Origin: Lacticaseibacillus paracasei subsp. paracasei
GTDB lineage: Bacteria; Bacillota; Bacilli; Lactobacillales; Lactobacillaceae
Direction: 5' to 3'
DNA: 64,000 nucleotides
Assembly: GCF_000829035.1 (NCBI RefSeq)
Contig: NZ_AP012541.1
Span: 2,480,001-2,544,000, forward strand
Below, piece after piece: positions 16,817 through 27,819 of this stretch (position 1 is its first letter; each line of letters opens with the position of its first letter). The position numbers and the translations under genes are program-made. The notes beneath the pieces are model-generated. The model searched no databases and was not told the origin of the DNA. It was given only the letters and a program-made list of their open reading frames with translations.

Positions 16817-17748
16817 GTGGCTGGTGAATTAGCCCTAACTTTCAGGCAAATCCACGATAACTTTGTAATCAATCTTCACCGCAGTCTTATTCTTTTTGGC
16901 AGTAATCGAAATTGGTCTACTTAAAACTGCGAGAAGATTTTCCAAATTCGCCATGACCACACCAGTGTCTACGGCAACCGCAATTGTCTCTGCGGTCTTC
17001 TCTTTGACAAGATCCAATCCGAGATTCCCCTTTACGAACGAGAATCGGCGTTCAATTTCGCCGCGGCGGTTCTCTGCGTCTTGATCCTGATGGCGCTGTG
17101 CTGGATCCACATGCTTTGGTTTACGTCCAAGCCGCGGTCCACTCACGCGGATACCAAGGTTGGCACACATCCCAATGTTTTCGCGAGTTCGATACAGTGT
17201 GTCCAACAGTACCTCGTCTGGATATTCGCCGTGCACGTCGTAGTAGTGATCAAGTGTCGATCCAAGGTCACCACTTTCATTGAAGGCATTGAAAGAGAAA
17301 CGCTCAATGTCAATCACGCCATCCATGATCGAAACATCGATCTTTGGTCCAAACTCAACCGGGGACTTTGATTTACCTCGCATGATTGGACGAATCTCCG
17401 GCTGACTTAAGCTTACGATCCGGTTTTCGACACGATGCGTGTGGTTGCGATACATGTAATCTTGTTGGTCAAAGACTAAGCGAATGACGCCAAGTCGCTT
17501 AGCCCGCGCCGCGGTCAAGGTCGCACCTTGGTCGATCATCTCATCGACATAGCGCAAGTCGCGACGAATGTATTGAAGTTGGGCTTTGATTTGCTTTTGT
17601 GTGAGCTTCCCCCAACGTCGTGGTTTGCGTGAAAAGGCAGTCCACTTTGCGTGAGCTTCACGCTTGTAAGTCCGTGGTGGTGCAATTTGAAGCTGTTTAG
17701 CCATGACTTTAATGTCATCTTCTAGGTTTGTTCTCGCCTGATTAAGTA

Positions 17749-19312
17749 GTGGCTGTTCAACTAGGCCACCATATTCTCAATGCTAGTAGTAAATTTGTAC
17801 CGGAAACGATAGGTTTGCCCTTCGTTCGTGGTTAAAATTAAAATTGGTATAGCAAACACTCTCAAGAATGTCAGCGCATTGCTTAATACCATTGCCTGAT
17901 CGATTTTAACGGCCAATGACTCAGCTGTTCGGGTATTGACTAAGTCCAAGCCTACTGACCCTTTGAGAAAGGCGAATCGGCGTTCAATGGCCCCGCGTCG
18001 ATTCTCTGCGTCCGTATCCTGGCGGCGTTTCTTGGCATCAATGTGTTTGGGCTTTGCGCCAAGTTTAGGTCCGCACAGGGTGATGCCTAGGTCCTTACAC
18101 AACTTTCGATTGTCGCGGTTGCGATAAAGCGTGTCTGCCAACACCTCATCTGGGTAATGGCCATGCAAGTCGAAGTAATGATCCAAGGTCGCTTCAAAGT
18201 CTTTACTCTCATTGAAAGCCCTGAATTCGAAACGCTCAATATCAACGATGCCCTCACTTAACGATGCGTCAATCTTGGCCCCAAACTCAACTTTGGCTTT
18301 CGCCTTACCACGCTGGATCGGTCGAATATAAGGCTGTTGGAGACTAACAATCCGGTCTGCGACATGGTGAATCTTGTGTTCAAACATATACCATTGTTGG
18401 TCAAACAAGATTCGGATGACACCCAAGCGTACTGCTTGTTTGGCGGTTAAGATTGCCCCTGCATCAATGAATTCATTGATGTAGCGCAAGTCGCGACGGA
18501 CGTATTGAAGTTGCGCTTTAACTTGCTTGTGAACGGATTGCTTTTGGCTCTTTGGATGGCGTGAGAAAGCCGTCCAAACTTGTTTGGCTTCACGCTTATA
18601 CATGCGTGGATTAGGGACATTCAGTTGATGCGCCATGTCAATGGCCATGTCTTCAAGATTCTTGCGGGCTTGATTGAGCAGCGAGGTATCTTGGGGATAG
18701 CGGATCTTCACCGGAATCGCTGTGGCATCCGTGATCATCACGTCAACCTTGAATGGCACCAAGGCTTCGATCTTGGCACGAAGCCAATCATTGATAATGT
18801 TTCTGACCAGTTCAGAGATATCCGCAATCCGTTTACGGAAGGTACACAAGCTGGTGTATGCGAAGGGCTTCTCTGCACGATATTCCGAGAGCCCGATGAA
18901 ATACTGATAAGCCGGCGTATCTCGAATTGCGTCGACCACACCGCGATCGGTTAGTTTCATTCGATTCTGAATCAGTCCAGCGCCATAAAGCATCCGAAAT
19001 GGTTTAGCCGCGCGCCCAGTACTTTTCTTGGAAAACTCCAATTGGTATGCCTCATCGAGTTCTTTCCACGGAAAAATATCGGCTAAGCGCACCCACTCAT
19101 TATTTGGACTGAGCGGTGTACTCAGACCGCAACCAAAGGATTCAAAAGAGAGTTGGTGGGGACTTTGACGATAAACCATGGATAAAACCTCCGAGTGAAT
19201 TTCATAAATGCATGGGAAATGTCCGAAAACCGACATTTTGTATGTATTTATTATAAGACAGTAACGTCTTAAAATCACTAGTATCAGTCACTACGCGTTT
19301 TTGAACAGCCAC
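17749..19312 (-). mobile_element. DUF772-type (IS5/IS1182-like) element, copy C, 1564 bp
   Basis: Ends GTGGCTGTTCAA (17749) and its inverse (19312); TAAGTA duplicated at 17743-17748 and 19313-19318. Inserted in the transposase gene of copy B1. Confidence 0.93.
17761..19179 (-). CDS. DUF772-type DDE transposase (copy C)
   Basis: A 472-residue transposase started at MVYRQSPHQLS (19179) because GGAGG lies upstream; longer open frame upstream has none. The N-terminal DUF772 domain (NEWVRLADIFPWKELDEAY ... RMLYGAGLIQNRM) is followed by a DDE core beginning VMITDATAIPVKIRYPQD, then a basic C-terminal domain with ENRRGAIERRFAF. Intact. The family name (IS5 or IS1182 group) is not certain from sequence alone. 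Confidence 0.9.
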   Translation of the reverse strand: MVYRQSPHQLSFESFGCGLSTPLSPNNEWVRLADIFPWKELDEAYQLEFSKKSTGRAAKPFRMLYGAGLIQNRMKLTDRGVVDAIRDTPAYQYFIGLSEYRAEKPFAYTSLCTFRKRIADISELVRNIINDWLRAKIEALVPFKVDVMITDATAIPVKIRYPQDTSLLNQARKNLEDMAIDMAHQLNVPNPRMYKREAKQVWTAFSRHPKSQKQSVHKQVKAQLQYVRRDLRYINEFIDAGAILTAKQAVRLGVIRILFDQQWYMFEHKIHHVADRIVSLQQPYIRPIQRGKAKAKVEFGAKIDASLSEGIVDIERFEFRAFNESKDFEATLDHYFDLHGHYPDEVLADTLYRNRDNRKLCKDLGITLCGPKLGAKPKHIDAKKRRQDTDAENRRGAIERRFAFLKGSVGLDLVNTRTAESLAVKIDQAMVLSNALTFLRVFAIPILILTTNEGQTYRFRYKFTTSIENMVA

Positions 19313-19947
19313 TAAGTAGATGCGTATCTTGGGGAAACTTGATATTCACCGGAGTACAAGTTGCGTCGGTGATCATCACCGACTTGGTTGGTAAGTGGCG
19401 TTGAAGTCGTTCCCGAACCGTATCGGTCATGATATTGCGGATCAATTCAGAAATCGGCGCGATCCGCCGGCGAAAGTACGCCAGCGCCGTGTGATCGAAT
19501 GGGACTTTAAGTTGATACTGAGGGATACCAATGAAGTATTGATAAGCCGGGGTGTCACGAATCGCTTCGACAACGTCTCGATCAGACAAACCAGTTCGTT
19601 GCTTGATCAACTGAGCACCATACAACAGGCGAAATGGTTTACCAGCACGGCCAAGCTTCGAAGGAAAAGCCAATTGGTATGCCTCGCTTAACTTCTGCCA
19701 TGGCATTTGATCCGCAAGCTGAACCCACTCGTTGTCTGCACTGAGCGGTGTGCTCAGTGCAGTACCAAAGGATTCAATTGAGAGTTGCGTGACTGTTTGA
19801 CGATAAACCATGGATAACGCCTCCGATAGGGTTGTGTAAAGTGCATGGGGATTGACGGAATACCGGGAATTCCTATGCATCTATTATACAACGATAACGG
19901 GTTAAGGAGCTGTTACAGATAACTTGGACAAATTATTCACCAGCCAC

Positions 19948-20026
19948 TAGCTAGAGCTTTAGTTGCTGGTAAGAAGCGGGTCCCTAAACCCGCTGCTGGA
20001 ATAATTGCTTTACGAACTTTTCCCAT
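19948..20026 (-). pseudogene. galU: N-terminal stump of galU (UTP-glucose-1-phosphate uridylyltransferase)
   Basis: ATG at 20026, behind GGGGGAG, encodes [26 protein letters not shown], the nucleotide-binding start of GalU with the GxGTRxLPxTK motif. It is cut after about 25 codons by the IS at 19947. GalU normally makes UDP-glucose in the cytoplasm; this copy is dead, so another must exist or UDP-glucose supply is changed. Confidence 0.88.
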
Positions 20027-20068
20027 TGTTTCTCCCCCTAAGCTGTCCAAAAAATACTCTCATAATTA

Positions 20069-21632
20069 GTGGCTGGTGAAAGCAGCATAACTGCAAGCTT
20101 TATTGGCATCAAAGAATAGTAAAGATTATAATTAGTGCAAAGTAAACATGGGCTAACGCCTGTTTTCTTTGCACTTTTTATTTTTCCTGGAGGAAACCAT
20201 CATGGCTTATCGACATCGTGCTACCCAATTGTCATTTCAATCCTTTAACAACGGCCTTGGTGTGCCACTTTCTTCCGACAATGAGTGGGTTCAATTAGCC
20301 GACATGCTCCCGTGGCAACAGCTCGATGAAGCCTATCAACTTCTTTTTACTGAGATGGGTGGGCGCGCTGCTAAACCCTTTCGTCTGCTTTACGGTGCCA
20401 GTTTGATCAAGCAAGCAGAACATCTAACCGACCGTTCGGTCGTTACCGCTATTCGTGATACCCCGGCTTACCAGTACTTTATCGGGCTAGACACCTACAC
20501 AACCGACCTGCCGTTCAACCACTCAACCTTGGTTTATTTTAGACGACGCATGGGTCAAATAACGGAACTAGTGCGAAATATCATCAGTGATACCTTGCGC
20601 GAAAAAATCCAAAGCTTATTGCCAGATGATGAGCTCCGTGTCTTGATCACAGACGCTACTGCGGTGCCAATTGAAATTCGTTTTCCACAAGATACTTCGC
20701 TGCTAAATCAAGCTCGGCTCAATCTAGAAGAAATGTTATTAGACATGGCTCATCAGTTGCAAATCAAGCCTCCACGAACCTACAAACGTGAAGCAAAAGC
20801 TAAGTGGACCGCTTTTGCTAGAAAACCGCGGCGTTGGGCTAAGGAAACACGCAAGCAGATCAAAGTACAGCTCCAGTATGTCCGACGTGATCTACGTTAT
20901 ATCGATGTGCTGTTGGCCCACGGTGCCTCTCTTAACGAAAGGCAAACCAAACGATTGGCTGTGATTCGTGAACTTTTTGACCAGCAAATGTTCATGTATG
21001 AAAATCGGACCCATCGGGTCCCAGGACGGATTGTTAGCTTGGCACAACCGTGGATTCGCCCGATTAACCGTGGTAAAGCCAAACAACGAACCGAATTTGG
21101 TCCCAAGATTGATGCTTCAATTGCCGATGGCATGATCGATATCGAACGATTTGATTTTAAGGCGTTCAATGAAAGCCAAGATTTAGCAACAACCATCGAT
21201 CATTATTTCGACGTGCATGGTTATTATCCCGATGAAATCTTAGCTGACACACTTTATCGTACCCGCGAGAATCGTCAGCTCTGTCAACGACTAGGCATTA
21301 GGTTGTCGGGACCACGTTTAGGACGTAAGCCTAAAAAGATGGATGCTAAGCAGCGGCAAGTTGATCGTGACGCAGAGAAGCGGCGCGGGAAAATTGAACG
21401 CGGTTTTGCCTTCATGAAAGGCCCTTTGGGCCTTTCATTGGTGCGGACTAAAACGGTAGCCAGCATCGCAGTGACGATTGATATTGCGATCAATCTAGCC
21501 AATCTAAAGATGCTACTAAGGCTTTTTAATGGACCAATTTTGATTTTTGTAAAATATAAGCAGGAATCCATCTTAATTCACTATCAAATTCACGTTTCAG
21601 GTAGCCGGAATGTTGCCTAATTCACCAGCCAC
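20069..21632 (+). mobile_element. DUF772-type (IS5/IS1182-like) element, copy E, 1564 bp
   Basis: Ends GTGGCTGGTGAA (20069) and its inverse (21632), with TAATTA duplicated at 20063-20068 and 21633-21638. A complete, recently inserted-looking element upstream of nothing coding. Confidence 0.93.
20202..21620 (+). CDS. DUF772-type DDE transposase (copy E)
   Basis: 472 residues from MAYRHRATQLS (GGAGG upstream). DUF772 N-terminus (NEWVQLADMLPWQQLDEAY ... RLLYGASLIKQ), first catalytic aspartate in VLITDATAVPIEI, C-terminal EKRRGKIERGFAF. Similar to but clearly different from copies B, C and D. Stop codon is 12 nt from the element end, as in copy C. Confidence 0.92.
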   Translation: MAYRHRATQLSFQSFNNGLGVPLSSDNEWVQLADMLPWQQLDEAYQLLFTEMGGRAAKPFRLLYGASLIKQAEHLTDRSVVTAIRDTPAYQYFIGLDTYTTDLPFNHSTLVYFRRRMGQITELVRNIISDTLREKIQSLLPDDELRVLITDATAVPIEIRFPQDTSLLNQARLNLEEMLLDMAHQLQIKPPRTYKREAKAKWTAFARKPRRWAKETRKQIKVQLQYVRRDLRYIDVLLAHGASLNERQTKRLAVIRELFDQQMFMYENRTHRVPGRIVSLAQPWIRPINRGKAKQRTEFGPKIDASIADGMIDIERFDFKAFNESQDLATTIDHYFDVHGYYPDEILADTLYRTRENRQLCQRLGIRLSGPRLGRKPKKMDAKQRQVDRDAEKRRGKIERGFAFMKGPLGLSLVRTKTVASIAVTIDIAINLANLKMLLRLFNGPILIFVKYKQESILIHYQIHVSGSRNVA

Positions 21633-21743
21633 TAATTATACGTCTAATAATATATCAAAAATCATTATACTATAGCTAAAAATATATTTTTCATCTTTAA
21701 TGTTTTGAATACCACACTAAAACATACGTATGAAATAGGTGGA

Positions 21744-22859
21744 TCAATTTATGAATTTTCTAAGCAGATTTCTCACCTTATGGGCGCGATATGCGAATAT
21801 TGGTGTAAAACGATAGTAAAGATACCTCATTTTTTCTCTAAATGATTTTATTTCTGTCAAAGAGGTAATTTGACCGGTCCTGAGATCAGCATACGCTTCG
21901 AACTTCCAATCAATCTTTGTGAACTGCCGATGTTGAAGGATAAACTCACGCAGACATCTTTGTAATCCAATATCCATTTTTTCGTATTCAATAGAAGATA
22001 CGCTTTGAATTTTACTATTGTCAAAAATTCGATCAAAACGTCGATCGTACACATATTGGTAAAAATATCCCAACAAGTATGAGGGTGTAACACCTTCTGG
22101 TAAATATTTGACTTTCATTTTCTGCCCAGTAACCTCTTCAAAAGCAGATTGATATATTCCAATCACCTCACGCCAAGTCATACTTGAGGCAGAGGTCAGA
22201 TTGAAGGACTCACCAAGGAATTCTTGTTTGCCCATCAAGTCAAAAATACTATTTGCAACGTCTGCTCCATATGTTAAAGTCGTATATTTATCCGCAATGT
22301 CTTCGGAAAAAATAACAGTTCTACCTTGAAGCGCTCTATATAACCATCGCTCTTTTTCAAAAGTTCCGAGTTGTAATCTCTGATTGCTATAAGTTATATA
22401 TGGCCGAATAATCGTCCAATTATGATTCGGTTGTTCAATTAATAAATTCTCTTCAATAGCTTTGTAAAGGGCATAATCTTCGTCCTTTAAAAAATCTTGA
22501 TCTTGTGTGGTGTCAAGTAGTCTTGGTGATTTTTCATTAAGTTTCTTTTTTGATTCTGAAAAAACTTTTGCTGAGCTTAAAAAAATATACTGATTCGTTG
22601 AATTCAACAGTTGCTCATAACGTTCTTTAAACTGCTCAGTCTCATATACCATAAAATCAACGATTACGTCAAAACGAGATTTGAGACAACGGTTTAAAAA
22701 ATCAAGCTGAAGTGCATTACCTTGTAAATAGTGTATGTTGTCATTGCTTGATGTATGATGGCTTCGTGATGTTACATAAACCTGATTATTTGACTCGCTT
22801 AGTAGTTTCACCAATGCCACACCCATGGCACCTGTCCCACCTAATATTAATATTCGCAT
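21744..22859 (-). CDS. NAD-dependent epimerase/dehydratase family protein
   Basis: A 371-residue extended SDR: nucleotide-binding GGTGAMG at residues 8-14, the FLSSAKVF strand, then YALYKAIEE in the position of the catalytic YxxxK, and a C-terminal substrate domain (FNLTSASSMTWREVIG). It is the last gene of the EPS operon, after rmlD. Likely makes or modifies a nucleotide sugar or the lipid-linked repeat unit; the specific product is unknown. Its codon and base composition is AT-richer than the rml genes, like the glycosyltransferases upstream. Confidence 0.75.
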   Translation of the reverse strand: MRILILGGTGAMGVALVKLLSESNNQVYVTSRSHHTSSNDNIHYLQGNALQLDFLNRCLKSRFDVIVDFMVYETEQFKERYEQLLNSTNQYIFLSSAKVFSESKKKLNEKSPRLLDTTQDQDFLKDEDYALYKAIEENLLIEQPNHNWTIIRPYITYSNQRLQLGTFEKERWLYRALQGRTVIFSEDIADKYTTLTYGADVANSIFDLMGKQEFLGESFNLTSASSMTWREVIGIYQSAFEEVTGQKMKVKYLPEGVTPSYLLGYFYQYVYDRRFDRIFDNSKIQSVSSIEYEKMDIGLQRCLREFILQHRQFTKIDWKFEAYADLRTGQITSLTEIKSFREKMRYLYYRFTPIFAYRAHKVRNLLRKFIN

Positions 22860-22884
22860 TTAATCCTATCCCCCATCATAAGAA

Positions 22885-23727
22885 CTACATAGTTATCTCA
22901 GTCATAAATTCACTTAATGCCTCTTGCCATGTTGGCAATTCAAAGCCGGTCGCTTTAGTCTTAGACAGATCTAAGATCGAATGACGAGGACGCCATGCCT
23001 TTTGTGGGTATTCGGCAGACGTAACAGGCAAGACCTTAGTATCAGTGTCTTTTAAGATCTCAGTAGCGAATTCATACCAGTTACATGAGTTGTCTTCAGA
23101 CAAGTGATAGATGCCATATTCGAGCTTTTGATCAATGGCAAAAGTCATGAATTCAGCCAAGGTCTTCGTCCATGAAGGACGACCGTATTGATCGTTCACC
23201 ACAGTCAAAGTGTCATGCGTCTTGGCGAGGTCCAACATGGTGTAAACAAAGTTATGCCCATATTCACCAAAGACCCAGCTAGTGCGGATGATGTAGAATT
23301 TCTTGGCATACTTTTGTACGGCGAGTTCGCCTTCATACTTGGTCCGGCCATATTCGTTGCGTGGGGCTGGCTTGTGGTCAACGGTGTACAATTCGTCAGA
23401 ATCGCCATCAAAGACGTAATCCGTGGAAATATAAACCAGAGTTGCGTCATTTTCGCCGGCAGCGACAGCCAAGTTCTTGGTACCGTCAACGTTAACTTTT
23501 TGGTTGATGGCTTTGCCTTCGTCTTCCGCTTTATCCACGGCAGTGTAGGCGGCACAATGATAGATCACGTCTGGTTGGAAGTCTTTGACGTAAGCATTCA
23601 CCGCGTCGGCATCAGTGATATCCAGTTCTTTGGCATCAGTGGCGCGGTATTCAAGGCCGCGATGATCCAATAAGTGACGTAATTCCGTGCCGAGTTGCCC
23701 GTTGGCACCAGTAATCAAAATTTTCAT
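22885..23727 (-). CDS. rmlD: dTDP-4-dehydrorhamnose reductase
   Basis: A 280-residue SDR with GANGQLG (8-14), the YISTDYVFDG motif, catalytic Y in NEYGRTKYEGE and the C-terminal RPRHSILDLSKTK. RmlD reduces dTDP-4-keto-rhamnose to dTDP-L-rhamnose with NAD(P)H, the last step of the pathway encoded by the four linked rml genes. Length is typical. It lies after rmlB with a hairpin between them. Confidence 0.95.
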   Translation of the reverse strand: MKILITGANGQLGTELRHLLDHRGLEYRATDAKELDITDADAVNAYVKDFQPDVIYHCAAYTAVDKAEDEGKAINQKVNVDGTKNLAVAAGENDATLVYISTDYVFDGDSDELYTVDHKPAPRNEYGRTKYEGELAVQKYAKKFYIIRTSWVFGEYGHNFVYTMLDLAKTHDTLTVVNDQYGRPSWTKTLAEFMTFAIDQKLEYGIYHLSEDNSCNWYEFATEILKDTDTKVLPVTSAEYPQKAWRPRHSILDLSKTKATGFELPTWQEALSEFMTEITM

Positions 23728-23746
23728 GTGTTCTCTTCTCCTTCAA

Positions 23747-23775
23747 CGAAAAAGCGAAGCCGAGCGCTTCGCTTT
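23747..23775 (-). terminator. Hairpin between rmlB and rmlD
   Basis: AAAGCGAAGC (23751-23760) and GCTTCGCTTT (23766-23775) form a 10-bp stem with a 5-nt loop; minus-strand reading ends in a short T tract. It may be a partial terminator or a processing site that lowers rmlD and downstream expression. Confidence 0.55.
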
Positions 23776-23802
23776 CTGTAATCACGACCATGACTGCAAG
23801 AA

Positions 23803-25403
<1,601 letters not shown>

Positions 25404-25442
25404 GCTATTTGCCTCCATATTGAGCTGATTTGTTGCAGTGAT

Positions 25443-26318
25443 TTATTTGGTTTCGTTTTGGACAAGTTGTAATAAGTATTGGCCGTATTCCGTCTTCTTC
25501 AACGGTTGGGCCAGCTTTTCAACTTGTTTGATGTCGATGTAGCCCATGCGGTAGGCAATTTCTTCCAGATTTGAGATCTGTAAGTTCTGCCGGTGTTGAA
25601 TCGACGCGATAAATGCAGACGCGGTTTGTAAGGATTCATGCGTCCCAGTATCAAGCCAAGCAAACCCGCGACCCATTAATTCAACATCAAGTTGGCCGCG
25701 ACGCAAATATTCTTGGTTGATATCGGTGATTTCCAGCTCCCCACGCGCAGAAGGTTTGATGTTCTTGGCAATTTCAACGACATCGTTATCGTAGAAATAC
25801 AACCCAGTCACGGCGTAGTTAGACGCAGGGTGTTCAGGTTTTTCGATAATGGACTTGGCGTGCATGTTCTCATCAAAGTCCACAACACCGAAGCGTTCTG
25901 GATCGTTGACGTGATAACCGAATACCGTCGCACCAACCGGCTTAGAAGCAGCCCGTTGCAACATCTTGGACAACCCGCCGCCATAAAAGACGTTATCACC
26001 TAAGATCAAGCAAACCGAATCATCCCCGATAAAGTCGGCGGCCAAGATGAAAGCCTCAGCCAAGCCATTGGGATGTTCTTGAACCTTATATGCTAAATTC
26101 AAGCCAAGGTCATGCCCATCGCCAAACAGTTCTTCAAACCGTGGCAAGTCTTTGGTTGTTGAGATCAACATGATGTCTTTGATCCCTGCCAACATTAAAG
26201 TTGACATTGGGTAGTAAATCATCGGCTTGTCGTAAATCGGGATCAGTTGCTTTGAAATCGCCCGAGTGATTGGATACAATCGGGTCCCGGACCCACCTGC
26301 TAGGATAATACCTTTCAT
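25443..26318 (-). CDS. rmlA: Glucose-1-phosphate thymidylyltransferase
   Basis: A 291-residue nucleotidyltransferase: [17 protein letters not shown] (8-24) binds d[14 protein letters not shown] binds the sugar, [11 protein letters not shown] carries the metal-binding aspartate. First enzyme of dTDP-rhamnose synthesis and usual feedback-control point. First of the rmlACBD set. Full length. Confidence 0.97.
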   Translation of the reverse strand: MKGIILAGGSGTRLYPITRAISKQLIPIYDKPMIYYPMSTLMLAGIKDIMLISTTKDLPRFEELFGDGHDLGLNLAYKVQEHPNGLAEAFILAADFIGDDSVCLILGDNVFYGGGLSKMLQRAASKPVGATVFGYHVNDPERFGVVDFDENMHAKSIIEKPEHPASNYAVTGLYFYDNDVVEIAKNIKPSARGELEITDINQEYLRRGQLDVELMGRGFAWLDTGTHESLQTASAFIASIQHRQNLQISNLEEIAYRMGYIDIKQVEKLAQPLKKTEYGQYLLQLVQNETK

Positions 26319-26328
26319 AATTCAATCC

Positions 26329-27756
26329 TCAATTCTTTCGAATGCGTTCGATAAAAGCATTTAAAACTTTTTGTAATATGCTGACCATGTATTTCCCAGA
26401 TATGAATGCTAGAACGAGTATCATTATCAATTGCACAAAGAAGGTCCCTCGCCGAATTGCGACAAACGACTGCACGACTAAGATTAAGCAACTTAGGTAG
26501 TGTCTCGTCCAATCAACTTTCATATGGATTATTTCGTTGAGTTGGATTGAGCGAAAAATCCACGTAACCAAATATCCAACCAATGTGGCGAAAGCCGCAC
26601 CCATAGCACCAAAATAATATACAAAAATAACTGTACACCCAATGTTTACAACTGCACCAACAGTCGTGCTCCTAGAAACGGCCTTTGTTTTCTTGACCGC
26701 TGCAAACAAGCATCCCTGAAAGACGGCAATTCCATTAAAAACCGTTCCAACCAAGATGAACGGAACATATTTCCATGCCAGGAAAAAATCTTTAGAATAA
26801 AGCATCTTTGCCAATGGAATGTTGAGCAACATAATGAGTGAACATGCCAGAATTGACACCACACTATACATTGTATAGGTTTTTCCAATAAACCCATCAT
26901 GATCATCAGCATCAAATTCAGTCACCGCAGCGATGGACCATGCATTATAGAAAACAGTCTGTACAGTTGAGAGAATTGTTGGAATTTTATATGAAACAGA
27001 ATACAAGCCATTTGCGGATACTCCCCGAATAAAAGTGAGAATATAGCGATCACTTGCGCTGTTTATCCACCAGGCAACCGAATTAATAATTAAGGGTACG
27101 CTATATTCAGACATTGGCTTGAAATGTGATTTGAACTTGAACAAATGGATATCTTGAATTAACCGACCAAATATGAGTTGATAAACAATTGCAACTCCAA
27201 TTCCGACCACATTAGCAATCAAGTATCCATTCAAACCTTGTTTCAAAAACAAAAGAAGATATATGTTCAGGACACAGGTAAGTATTGTATTTAAGAGGCC
27301 ACTTATCACAAGAACTGAGATTCGGTCAGTGCCTTTTAAATACAAAGTAAACGTGTTGTTCAATGAACCTAAGACAAAACTGAGAACCAGAAAAAGTAAC
27401 AACGGGACTGATAATCGAAGGACACCGATACATTTTAACAGTATCACGATCACACTAAGCGCAGCACTACCAATCCCCATAATACGCACTCCAGTACTAA
27501 TGACATCATCATTTTTATACTTGGAATCAAGTGCAAATCTCATCACTGCATCTTGCACATCAATGGTAAAAATAGGAATCAATAATGTAGCTGTTGCAGT
27601 AATCAAATCAACAGTACCAAACTCTGATGTAGTTAATACTGCGGTATACAAGGGAACTAATAAAAATGAGATAATTTTTGAGCCAAAACTGCTAATCGTG
27701 AAAAGTAACATATTTTTGGATAAATCTGCTACTTTTTGTTTGCCAGCATTTTTCAT
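26329..27756 (-). CDS. wzx: Wzx-type polysaccharide flippase
   Basis: 475 residues from MKNAGKQKVADLSKN (27756), where AGGAG lies 7 nt upstream. About 12-14 hydrophobic helices with the family-type N-terminus NMLLFTISSFGSKIISFLLVPLY and a MATE/MVF-like repeat structure. It moves undecaprenyl-linked repeat units across the membrane. It sits between the biosynthetic genes and rmlA in an AT-rich stretch, typical of serotype-specific EPS genes. Confidence 0.88.
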   Translation of the reverse strand: MKNAGKQKVADLSKNMLLFTISSFGSKIISFLLVPLYTAVLTTSEFGTVDLITATATLLIPIFTIDVQDAVMRFALDSKYKNDDVISTGVRIMGIGSAALSVIVILLKCIGVLRLSVPLLLFLVLSFVLGSLNNTFTLYLKGTDRISVLVISGLLNTILTCVLNIYLLLFLKQGLNGYLIANVVGIGVAIVYQLIFGRLIQDIHLFKFKSHFKPMSEYSVPLIINSVAWWINSASDRYILTFIRGVSANGLYSVSYKIPTILSTVQTVFYNAWSIAAVTEFDADDHDGFIGKTYTMYSVVSILACSLIMLLNIPLAKMLYSKDFFLAWKYVPFILVGTVFNGIAVFQGCLFAAVKKTKAVSRSTTVGAVVNIGCTVIFVYYFGAMGAAFATLVGYLVTWIFRSIQLNEIIHMKVDWTRHYLSCLILVVQSFVAIRRGTFFVQLIMILVLAFISGKYMVSILQKVLNAFIERIRKN

Positions 27757-27819
27757 TGTGCAACTCCTAAATACATTGTGCTTCATACATTCCGGCAAAT
27801 TAGCATATATTTGAGAAAA

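Larger units (their letters stand above)
16835..19811 (-). pseudogene. Split transposase of copy B1
   Basis: The N-terminal part (19319-19811, start MVYRQTVTQLS after CGGAGG) and the C-terminal part (16835-17742) are separated by an inserted 1564-bp element with TAAGTA on both sides. Joined, they match the intact 468-residue transposase at 37619-39025; all segments I compared agree. Inactive. Confidence 0.9.
16817..19947 (-). mobile_element. DUF772-type (IS5/IS1182-like) element, copy B1, interrupted by a relative
   Basis: Ends GTGGCTGGTGAA at 16817 and its inverse at 19936-19947. Its size equals the intact copy B2 (1561 bp) plus the inserted element (1564 bp) plus a 6-bp duplication. The flanks AAGTTA and TAGCTA do not match each other, and they lie in galE and galU respectively, so DNA was lost or rearranged after insertion. 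Confidence 0.9.
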
